From Amborella trichopoda (lineage: Eukaryota > Streptophyta > Magnoliopsida > Amborellales > Amborellaceae), in assembly GCF_000471905.2 (NCBI RefSeq), contig NW_006499912.1, positions 186,001 to 250,000 on the forward strand: a DNA stretch of 64,000 nucleotides, read 5' to 3'. Both the position numbers and the translations under genes were made by a program. Shown here in pieces: positions 23,940 through 33,302 of this stretch (the first letter of the stretch is position 1; each line of letters opens with the position of its first letter). Below the pieces are notes generated by a model, which did no database searches, was not told the origin of the DNA, and saw nothing but the letters and a program-made list of their open reading frames with translations.

Positions 23940-26900
23940 AACCACCTCAAAAGTTCAATAATTTGGCTAAATTAGTAAGTTTATGCATAAAGTAGTTATT
24001 ATGATAAATCGTTTCTCTTATATACCTCAAAACTATTGAAAAATACCTAAATTGCCTCTATTATGGGTTAGAAACATGAATAAGCAAGGGCATATTAGTA
24101 GTTTGACTCACTTAAGTTTTTTGAGCCTAATAATCTCAATACTCTTGCTTTTTCAAAATTTCAAATCTAAAACTTGATTTTTAATAAGAAAAAAGCTCTT
24201 ATTTTTGTGTAAGAACTAGGAACAAACATGAAAGTTTTGTATTTGGTCACACTTATGTAACCCAAGTAAAATGATGCAAATGCTCATGCTTGTTCCAATT
24301 TTTTAACTCATAATAAGCATTTTAATTTTAAAATAGATATGTTTGGTTTAGAACCTAGAACAAGCAAGAGTATTTAGGTCATTTTGCATGTTCAATTTTA
24401 GTGGATTAAATTTCAAAATTTCCTTAGTTCTTCTAGTTCCAAACTATGAACAAAGGAAATTTGGCCAATTTTAAATAAGGTAGCTGAGAAAATGCCCAAG
24501 ATACAAAATTTTGAAAAGGTAGCAACTTTGTTTATGAATAAGCTAAATCGTCTATCTTATATACCTCAACAATTTTGAAAATACCCAAATTGGTCTTATT
24601 ACAGGTTTGAAACCTGAATAAGCAAGGACATATCGGTAATTTGAATCACTTAAGTTATTTGAGCCAAATGATCTAAATACTCTTGTTTTTTTGAGATTTC
24701 AAATCGAAAACTTGATATTTAATCTTTTTTAAAAAAAAAACTCTTATTTCCATTTAAGAAATGGGAACAAACATGAAATTTTTGTATTTGGCCATACTTA
24801 AGTAACCCAAGTAAAATGATGTAAATACTCATTCTTGTTCCATTTTCTGAGCTCTTAATAAATTAAATACGAATCTTGGGTTTAGAACATGGAACAAGAA
24901 AGTGTATTTAGGTCATTTAGCATGAGCAATTTAAACGGCTTAAATTTCAAAATTCCATCACTTCTTCTAGTTTCAAACTAGGAACAAAAGAAATTTGGGC
25001 ATTTTTTAATAAGGTAGCTAAGGAAATACCCAAGTTTAAAAAAAAATTTAAAATGGTAGCAAACATTATTTGTGAATGCGTTAATTCGTCTCTTTTATAT
25101 ATACCTCAACAATTTTGAAAATACCTAAATTTGTCATATTATGGGTTTCAAACATGAATAAGCAAGGACATAATGGTAATTTGACTCACTTAAGTTATTT
25201 GAGTTAAATGATCTAAAATAATCTTGCTTTTTTGAGATTTCAAATCTAAAACTAGATCTTTAATATAAACAAAAAAAACCACTTATTTATGTTTAAGAAC
25301 TAGAAACAAATATGAAATTTTTGTGTAAAGCTATACTTAATTAGCCAAGTAAGTATTTTAAAATACTTATCTTAGGTTTAGAACCTGGAACAACCAAAGG
25401 TATTTAAGTCATTTTGCATGTGCAATTTAAGGGGGTTAAATTTCAAAAGGGAAAGGTTTCTATACTTCCCCCGTAGCATAGAAGATATATGCTTCCCCTA
25501 CCATCCAGCCGTCCAATTTTGATCAAGAGAGCCACTCGCCATTGGATCTTAGATCCACCATCTTCTCATTGGTACGTGTCATCTTCTCATTGGGGTGAAC
25601 CTATAAAAAATATTAAAAAAAAAAATTTTATAAAATATAAAGACCAAAATACCCCTTGAATCTTTCAAGGGTATTTTGATCATTTTATTTTATTGGAAAT
25701 ATTTGTTTTATATTTTTTGCTAGTGCGAGTTTAAAAGAGGATTGGACATACAAATTTGGTGTAAAAATAGTTTATAGAAAAAAATTAAAAAGAAAATAGT
25801 GTAGATAGGTGACATTGTGATTGGGGCAATCATAGCCCTCTATTCAGAATGGACGGTTGGATAAGGGGAAGTATATATGTTTTATGTTGTAGAGGAAGTA
25901 TTGAAAGCTTGCCCATATCAAAATTCCCTCACTTCTTCTAGTTCCAAACTAAAAACAAAAGAAATTTGGGCATTTTTTAATAAAGCATGGAGGAAATACC
26001 CAAGATACAAAATTTTAAAAAGGTAGCAACTCTACTTGGGAATAAGTCAAATAGTCTCTCTTATATACCTTAACAATTTTGAAAATACCAAAATTAACCT
26101 TATTACAGGTTTGAAACATCAATAAGCAAGGAGAACTTGGTAATTTGACTCACTTAAGTTATTTGAGCCAAATGATCTAAATACCTTTGCTTTTTCGAGA
26201 TTTCAAATCTAAAACTTGATTTTAAATTTAAAAAAAAAAAACTCCTTTTTTTGTTTAAGAACTAGGAACAAAATAAAAAATTTTGTATTTGGTCATATTT
26301 AATTAACCCAAGTAAACCGATGTAAATACTTGTGCTTTTACCAATTTCTAAAGTCATAATAAGTATTTCCATTTTAAAATGCTTATCTTAGGTTTAAAAC
26401 CTGGAACAAATTTCCCTCACTTCTTCTAGTTCAAAACTAGGGAAAAAAAAAGGTGATTGGGAATTTTTTAATAAAGTAGCCAATGAAATACCCAATATAC
26501 AAAATTTAAAAAAAGGTAGTAACTTTGTTTGTGAACAAGTTAAATTGTCTCTCATATATACCTCAACAATTTTGAAAATACCTAAATTAGCCTTATTATG
26601 GGTTTGAAACATGAATAAGCAAGGTCATATTGGTAATTTGACTCACTTAAGTTATTTGAGCCAAATGATCTAAATACATTTGCTTTTTCGAGATTTCAAA
26701 TCTAAAACTTGAGTTTTAATTAAAAAAAAAAAACTCTTATTTTAATTTAAGAACTAGTAACAAACATGAAATTTTTGTATTTGGCCTTTCTTAATTAACC
26801 CAAGTAAATTTCAAAAGTCGAAATAAGTATTTTCATTTTAAAATACTTCTTTTGGGCTTAGAGCCTGGAACAAATAAGATTATTTAGGCCATTTTACCTG

Positions 26901-27010
26901 TACAATTTAAGTAGGTTAAATTTCTAATTTGCCTCGTTTCTTCTAGTTCCAAACTAGGCAACAAACGGAAATTTGGGCTTTTTTAATAAAGTAGCTGAGG
27001 AAATATCCAA
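23940..27010. repeat. Satellite-like tandem repeat, ~490-540-bp monomers
   Basis: Five monomers are anchored by 'cttatatacctcaa'-like words at about 24017, 24556, 25094, 26060 and 26552. Spacings are 539, 538, 966 and 492 bases; the large one contains the nested MITE of about 465 bases. Each monomer repeats the same order: 'taaattgtctctcttatatacctcaac', 'ggtttgaaacatgaataagcaagg', 'ggtaatttgactcacttaagttatttgag', 'gaacaaacatgaaatttttgtatttgg' and 'cttcttctagttccaaactagg'. No coding capacity is seen. The last part (from 25337) is copied at 45167-46860. Confidence 0.8.
25450..25914. mobile_element. MITE nested in the satellite, with inverted ends of ~65 bp
   Basis: The left end (from 'aaggtttctatacttccccc') and the complement of the right end ('aagctttcaatacttcctct') pair over about 65 bases, both running into a CCGTCCA block. 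TCAAA flanks it on both sides. Uninterrupted monomers, for example near 24950, read AAATTTCAAAATTCC, showing the empty site with a single copy. The copy in B2 lies at about 45276-45735. It is non-coding. Confidence 0.75.
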
Positions 27011-27069
27011 TATATTAAATTTTAAAGAAAATAAAATTTATATAAATAATCAAATGAAATAGCACCTGA

Positions 27070-27790
27070 AAAATTTATTAGAAGTGATTGTTTTAATGCT
27101 AAAAAGGCCTCAATTAAATCATCTCGACCCCAAGATATATGGATATGAGAAAAAATTGATTTCAAGCATTGGAAATCGTGGATCTTGTAATGCATTATCT
27201 AAGCCATCAATTTTCAAAGCTTTTAAGTGTTCATAGATCTGCTCGATCCAAACTATTTTTTAAATTAAAAATTTTATAATTAGACATAAAAATAAAGTTT
27301 TAGACCATCACAAAGGTTTTTCACACTAAAACAACAATTTTCGACACTATGTAAAGGTGAGTCTTACTTTGACTGATTAGGGCCTCCGCCATATACAGAC
27401 CACACCCCATTTTAAAAGGGTGAGATTTGTATAAGGTATCAACCTTAAACAATCACGATAAGGTACACATTAATATCTCATTAAAAGATGTATTTTCGGT
27501 GCCAAAACTCTTACAATGGCTTAAATATCTATTTTTAACCCCTATATTGAAATTGAAAACTCCGAAAAAGTGCAAATGTAGCATATTTATCAATACTTGA
27601 AAAACTTGAAAATGGACGGTCTAGATAATGTGTTACAAGATGCACTATTTTTAAGACTTGAAATTTATTTTTTAATCCATATCCAAATATATCTAGATCA
27701 ATACAAAATAGTGGGTAATTTTTTAGTGATGAAACAACCTTTTTCGATGGGTTTTTGAAGTGCACCTTACTTGTTAACACCTTATATGAA
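27070..27790. mobile_element. Foldback/MITE element with ~350-bp arms
   Basis: The left arm includes 'atcatctcgaccccaagatatatggatatgag' and 'gatcttgtaatgcattatctaag'. The right arm holds their inverted counterparts around 27600-27720. The centre near 27430 has 'ccacacccc' facing 'gggtgagatttgtataagg'. No transposase is seen. The B2 copy is at about 46900-47650. Confidence 0.6.
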
Positions 27791-28339
27791 CATTGTCCAT
27801 TTTTAAAAAGTGACAACTTTGTCTGTCAATAAGTTTATTTAATTTTCAAAAATTATAACGATATAATAAAAAATTGATTTGCTTAAAAGTAAATATAAGA
27901 ATTAATATGCCCTAGATGATAAGCGCAGCTTTCATTTTGATGCTCGAATTTGAAAGATCAATCTGAAATTGTTCTTAGTAGTTTGTCGTATAAATGCATG
28001 AAAGCATGAGGTGGGTCCAACAAAGCTTGAACCGACCGGGGCCCAGTCTGGCTCCAGCCTAGTCCCATTCATGTTGGATTGGATCCTGTCACTAGTAAAA
28101 CGACATGCTTTGCACATGTGACAAGAGAGCATAATGCATATAATGTAGAATGAAAATTTTCAATTCCGAAAACAACAAAAAAAGAGGCTACGACGTAATG
28201 ATTATTAAACTTCATAGTATCTTAAACAAATTAAACTTAAATAGTAACGTGATGAGAAATCGATATACTTCATCTACGTATGGGGCCATTGATAATATAC
28301 AGCAATACTATACAGTAATAATATTTTAGGTGATAAGAG
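27791..28339. other. AT-rich stretch with a short GC-rich island
   Basis: This is mostly AT-rich and non-coding. At about 28010-28080 a GC-richer block ('accgaccggggcccagtctgg') resembles the outer parts of plant MITEs, but no inverted ends were found. It is copied nearly unchanged at 47650-48190, with about 3 differences in 200 bases. Confidence 0.5.
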
Positions 28340-28709
28340 GGTAGTTGAGATAAGGATGTTGAGATAGATGAATGGAAATACAAAAATGATAGAATTCGGA
28401 ATAAATACATATAAGGAAACTTAGAGGTGGCTCTAATAGGTGATAAGATGAGGCAAAGTAGACTTAGGTGGGCTAGTCATATGCAAAATCAACCTAGAAG
28501 AATACCTCTTAAGAGGGGCAATTTACTTGAAGTGGAAGGCTCTAAAATAGCACAAGGAAGGGCAAAAAGGATATAGATAGAAGCAGTGAGAAAAGATATG
28601 GTGATTTGACTGAGAGTATGACCCTTGATATAACAGAGTGGTGAAATAGGATTTATGTAGCTGACGTCAAATAGTTGGGATAATGCTCAGATGATTATGG
28701 TGATGAATA
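28340..28709 (+). pseudogene. LINE (non-LTR retrotransposon) C-terminal fragment, B1 copy
   Basis: On the plus strand one can read the decayed end of a plant LINE polyprotein: RMLR-x-MNGNTK near 28354, then DKMRQSRLRWASHMQNQPRR near 28440, then EAVRKDM and FM-x-LTSNSWDNAQMI near 28650. This is the conserved RLRWFGHV...RKDM...VADP order of these proteins. It ends in the TGATTATGGTGATGAAT tail typical of their 3' ends. Several in-frame stops are present, and everything upstream of this end (RT, endonuclease) is missing. Confidence 0.75.
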
Positions 28710-29210
28710 TAAAATATATTAAAACTAAAAGAAAATTACTCCAATATCCTCCAATTTTCCATTAAAAATCCCCTCTTTCACAATTTTCATTCATACCCAA
28801 AAGCTTTATTTTTGCATTTTTGTTCCAAATTATCCTTTTTTCAAGCTTTCAAGAAAAAAGATAGTCATATTCTGTATCTCAAGTATTTTCATGTTTTCAA
28901 AATTCAAAAATGCAAATTATGCTTCCAACTAATTTTTTGGATTTTCAATATCTGAAAAATAGCCATGTTCAATATTTACTTGCGTTTACATTTTTTTTGG
29001 ATTTTTAGAATCTGAAAATAAAATTTTAAGGTTTTGTGGCTAATTTTAGGAATTTACTAGTCTTAAGATTTTAAGGCTATTCTATAACAAAATATTTTAC
29101 TAAGTTATAGTAAAAAATAAAACAATAAATCATTTTTTAAATATACTGAATGTATTCTATGACACTAGATATCAGAGCAAGATATCCTAAGTTCATCATT
29201 TAGATCTCTT
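28710..29210. other. AT-rich DNA, nothing recognised
   Basis: This non-coding sequence holds repeated 'ggatttttagaatctgaaaa' words. No inverted ends or gene signatures are seen. It is present again at 48551-49040. Confidence 0.6.
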
Positions 29211-29216
29211 AACAGA

Positions 29217-29507
29217 GCCCATCATTGCCACTTCCATGGTGGTTCCAGCTTTGGGACAAACTCGATGCATGCACCACCTCCTCCTCCTATGTTGCCGCTG
29301 TCTCCTCCTCCTATGTTGCCGCTGCCTCCTCCTCCTCCTGCTCTTGCTGCTGCTTACTCTTTGCCATGATTCGTGGAGGATCTGATATAGCAACAACAAC
29401 AAAAAGATTTTCCTAGTGCATGGCTAACAGCGATGGTTGCGGAGACTCCGGTGTCAACTCATGCGGCGGCGGCAACGGCAGCGGCGACCGCGGTATACAA
29501 GAAATGA
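29217..29507 (+). pseudogene. Decayed proline-rich/Q-rich gene fragment, B1 copy
   Basis: One frame reads a proline-rich stretch (MHAPPPPPMLPL, then PPPPPALAAAYSLP), then TGA at 29367. It continues in the same frame through FVEDL, a second stop, QQQQKDF and AWLTAMVAETP to a stop at 29505. The B2 copy (49360-49704) has the same frame with only the first stop, so the frame is probably ancestral. Low-complexity P, Q and A runs suggest the tail of a plant regulatory protein, but I cannot name it. About 390 bases just upstream, present in B2, are missing here. Confidence 0.4.
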
Positions 29508-29587
29508 AGCTTTCCATAAACTTTCATGCCATGGGGGATAGGCACAAGCATCTGATAGAATCTGGAAGGTCTGTTTCTCAAATTTGA
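29420..29587 (+). pseudogene. Overlapping conserved ORF (55 aa), B1 copy
   Basis: An ATG at 29420 opens 55 codons (MANSDGCGDSG..., ending VSQI) in a different frame from the proline-rich fragment. The last 31 codons match the minus-strand ORF tails in X1, X2 and X3, including the stop. In B2 (49630-49784) the ORF survives with a 12-base in-frame loss. The B1/B2 differences I counted are mostly amino-acid-changing, which argues against present constraint. The product is unknown. Confidence 0.35.
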
Positions 29588-29860
29588 TCCATCTAAACAG
29601 GCTGGCAAGTTTTTTTTATGATAATCTTGTATGGTAAAAGGGCATTATTCTGCATAATAAATTGAGATTATTTTAAATGGGATGGTAGTAAGTATATCAT
29701 TGACTAAACTCAAAGTTCAAAAATAAAATTTTCAAACTTAGTGACATACTGAGCCATCAAATTTGATATCCAGTGGCTATGATTGATCGTGACCTACTTG
29801 CACTATTGGTAAGTAGTCTCATAGTATGCAATCCCTAATTAAAAATGGAAAATTAAAAGG
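29430..29860. repeat. Inverted, diverged copy of the distal end of X
   Basis: Read on the opposite strand, this matches X1 from about 16925 back to 16270. It covers the conserved ORF tail, 'gggcattattctgcataataa', 'gtgacatac', the 'agtggctatgattg' region and 'aagtagtctcatagta'. About 200 bases of X (around 16450-16640) have no counterpart. A further short match (around 30320 against X near 300) may belong to the same inverted copy. Confidence 0.6.
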
Positions 29861-30536
29861 TACAACCCAAGCTTCACTAAAATCCTTGGCCCTTGATAGA
29901 TTGAGTACCCAAACCCCTCATAAACACTGAAATGACCATTTCCATCACCAAATAGGGAATCGAAGCTCCCAAAATGGTGCAAATGGGTGGATCTAGTGTC
30001 CATTAAAATGCCGGTTCACATCTTATCACTCAAGATGGAATACCTTGAGTTGTTATTTAATATTAGAGAAAGTTATATAAAATCATGTCTTATTTTTGAA
30101 ATTTAAAAAAAACTTTTTATATTTCTTATTTTTCTCTCAAGTCCCACTTTTTGAAAGGATACAATCTATTTGGTAGAGATAACTCTTCCCCACCAATAAT
30201 TGTAATTTTGGTGCTAGTGTGTTGGTTTATTAAATCTATTCTTGCTTCCTGACCATGAAACCCAAAACATAAAAAATGGTGTATAGATTAGATGGATATG
30301 ACCTTCACACCCCTTGAAAAATAATAGGTGATATTTAGAAATGAGTGTGAATGTAAAATTGACTAAAAATTCTCCCTCTACGATGGTTATAACACAATTT
30401 TAGAGTGCATTTCAATAATTATAAAATATATATTTTAATAGAGTAAAACTTTTTATATCATAACGAGAGGTTGCCACTGGTTTTCTTGGACGAGAAACCC
30501 CAAAATTCATCTTTTTCTCTCTACTAGCGGTTGTAA
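29861..30536. other. AT-rich end of B1, nothing recognised
   Basis: This is non-coding AT-rich sequence up to the point where the copia LTR of E2 begins. It is copied at 50000-50726 with few differences. One stretch, 'aataggtgatatttagaaa' near 30330, is an inverted match to X near 300. Confidence 0.5.
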
Positions 30537-33302
30537 ATTCAACGGAGTTTATCTTGATAAACATGCTTATGAGAAAAAAATTCAATGGAGTTTACCGTGA
30601 TAAATGTACACTTAAGCATAAAAAGGAGGACCACCATCAAGATCACCATCAATGGAACTCTAAAAGCCTTAAAAAAAACGTTGAGTCTGTCTCTCTCTTC
30701 AATTTTATCTCACAAAGCTCTAGAAAAACGGGGCACCCATTTTCCAAAATAGTTCAAGAGTTTAGATAGTTAGGGTTTGAGATCTCATGATGTGCTTTTA
30801 TAACATGGATGTAACCTTTGACTCTGTCAACACCCTTGATGTATTAATCCAAAGGCACATGAGAGGCTAATGTACTTAGCCACCCATCCACATCCAACCA
30901 CTAGGAAGAAGGGATGGGATTTCACACTATTATCACTCATCCTAACTCTAAGTTGTCACTTTACCATTTTGTCCATGACCCATGCTTTTATTCCAATTGT
31001 ATCCAATATGCCATTACAAATTCACCCTTAGGTTTTTTAATAATGTATTAGAGTAGATAACCACAAAGGGTAAAGTGCAAAGAAGTAATTTGTAAAGCTC
31101 ACACATGTTAAGATATTCTACTTTATCAAAGCCAATTATTTTGTAGATCTAAAATTTCAAACCANNNNNNNNNNNNNNNNNNNNNNNNNNNNNNNNNNNN
31201 NNNNNNNNNNNNNNNNNNNNNNNNNNNNNNNNNNNNNNNNNNNNNNNNNNNNNNNNNNNNNNNNNNNNNNNNNNNNNNNNNNNNNNNNNNNNNNNNNNNN
31301 NNNNNNNNNNNNNNNNNNNNNNNNNNNNNNNNNNNNNNNNNNNNNNNNNNNNNNNNNNNNNNNNNNNNNNNNNNNNNNNNNNNNNNNNNNNNNNNNNNNN
31401 NNNNNNNNNNNNNNNNNNNNNNNNNNNNNNNNNNNNNNNNNNNNNNNNNNNNNNNNNNNNNNNNNNNNNNNNNNNNNNNNNNNNNNNNNNNNNNNNNNNN
31501 NNNNNNNNNNNNNNNNNNNNNNNNNNNNNNNNNNNNNNNNNNNNNNNNNNNNNNNNNNNNNNNNNNNNNNNNNNNNNNNNNNNNNNNNNNNNNNNNNNNN
31601 NNNNNNNNNNNNNNNNNNNNNNNNNNNNNNNNNNNNNNNNNNNNNNNNNNNNNNNNNNNNNNNNNNNNNNNNNNNNNNNNNNNNNNNNNNNNNNNNNNNN
31701 NNNNNNNNNNNNNNNNNNNNNNNNNNNNNNNNNNNNNNNNNNNNNNNNNNNNNNNNNNNNNNNNNNNNNNNNNNNNNNNNNNNNNNNNNNNNNNNNNNNN
31801 NNNNNNNNNNNNNNNNNNNNNNNNNNNNNNNNNNNNNNNNNNNNNNNNNNNNNNNNNNNNNNNNNNNNNNNNNNNNNNNNNNNNNNNNNNNNNNNNNNNN
31901 NNNNNNNNNNNNNNNNNNNNNNNNNNNNNNNNNNNNNNNNNNNNNNNNNNNNNNNNNNNNNNNNNNNNNNNNNNNNNNNNNNNNNNNNNNNNNNNNNNNN
32001 NNNNNNNNNNNNNNNNNNNNNNNNNNNNNNNNNNNNNNNNNNNNNNNNNNNNNNNNNNNNNNNNNNNNNNNNNNNNNNNNNNNNNNNNNNNNNNNNNNNN
32101 NNNNNNNNNNNNNNNNNNNNNNNNNNNNNNNNNNNNNNNNNNNNNNNNNNNCTCAAAATTTAAAAATCTATTTTCTCTTTAATATCAAATAAATTAATTA
32201 ATTAGACTTCACACATATCATGCATGGCCCATGTGTGAGTTAATTAAGACAAATGATAAAAATGGGGCCCTAAGTTATAACACAATATAACAAAATATAA
32301 CAATATATAACAAGACACCACAAAACAACCCCCTATAAAACAAACAATCAAATGCCAATCTGGTCCCCCTGCTTAGGGATCAGTGCCCAGCTGCGTGGTC
32401 ATCCAAAAGTGAGGCATGGGGTGCTACATGGCAGCCCTATGGCCACTCGAATGCCACATGGCACTATCAGGTCATGACTAAAGTCAAATTTGAGTCAAAC
32501 AATTCGAAAAACTCATTTTTTTAGCAAATAAAATTCTTAAAAATTCACTAAAATTCACAATAAATATTTAAAGTATTTTCGAGTAATTATTTGTTTTTTT
32601 CTCATCATTATAAATTCAGACAAAAGGCATAGTGAGATCTCAAGCTAATAACTCTAGGTATCAGAATACTCCAATGGGTTAGTCTCAAATGATGTTCTGA
32701 CGAGTCTTAGATCAACCCAATAGACCTATGTTCCACAATCTAAAGCAGGGACACATAATTTTTCACATCAAAACAGCCGAGCCAGAACTTCCGATCATTC
32801 GGTTCTCAATGGATTACAAGTGTACTCCCGTGGGACATAATCTAACTCAATTACTAGGGTCCTCTCAAAGCACATGTGCACTGGCTCTTCCAAACACGGA
32901 TAATGCATTTGGAAGAGTGGCTTCCCGTATGAAATGAAAATGCACATGTCATGTAATGGTCTCGTGTCAGGATACAGACTTATGTCCCATAAGTCTTGAC
33001 CATTCCATATGGGCAAATCATCAATAAGTACTCGGGTTTTATTTTTCTCTTTTGGATTCTCCAAGCCCTGACCGATCAAAGCTAAACATGAGGCTAACCT
33101 AAAAAATCTTGACTAGGAGGTGACCCTCACACTTCCTTGAGAAATTGATTTCTCAACACGTGAACTCTCGAGGCTTTATGCGTACTCGAGATAAAAGAAT
33201 CTAAGCTCCATTTCGCAAGGCGTCAGGATTTCAATCTCTCAATCGCTCCCATTGAATGCGAGACTAGTGGAATTTAGGCCTTAATAGGCCATATTTTCAA
33301 CA
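30537..33302 (-). repeat. E2 left LTR (partial, interrupted by an N gap)
   Basis: It aligns with 2912-5671 from about the middle of its left third onward and ends TTTTCAACA before the purine tract at 33303. At its beginning a motif (ATTC-AACGGAGTTTATC) is repeated about 50 bases later as ATTCAATGGAGTTTACC. The same double motif starts the E3 left LTR at 50727. Confidence 0.85.
31165..32151. other. Assembly gap (987 N)
   Basis: The flanks are AAATTTCAAACCA and CTCAAAATTTAAAAATC. In the sister copy the same flanks are only 52 bases apart (51357-51408). The N run is therefore probably a placeholder far longer than the missing sequence, unless something was inserted here. Confidence 0.98.

Larger units (their letters stand above)
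18697..25336. repeat. Segment Y, copy Y1
   Basis: Y1 is present after X1 and again (Y3, from 63623) after X3, but is absent after X2, where X2 joins B2 directly. It contains the hairpin/TATA locus, a hAT-like element around an N gap, a MULE-like foldback, MITEs and the start of a satellite. The stretches at 19420-19940 and 20780-21390 are AT-rich, and I see no gene in them. Confidence 0.75.

Noticed and set aside
28010-28080. GC-rich block 'accgaccggggcccagtctgg' as a regulatory island
   Set aside because: It resembles words common in plant MITE ends and has no promoter or coding context; evidence is too weak.
29196-29402. Arginine-rich frame on the minus strand over the proline-rich fragment
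   Set aside because: It is the complement of a P/CTC-rich coding-like stretch; the plus-strand frame is the one shared in order and ending by B1 and B2.
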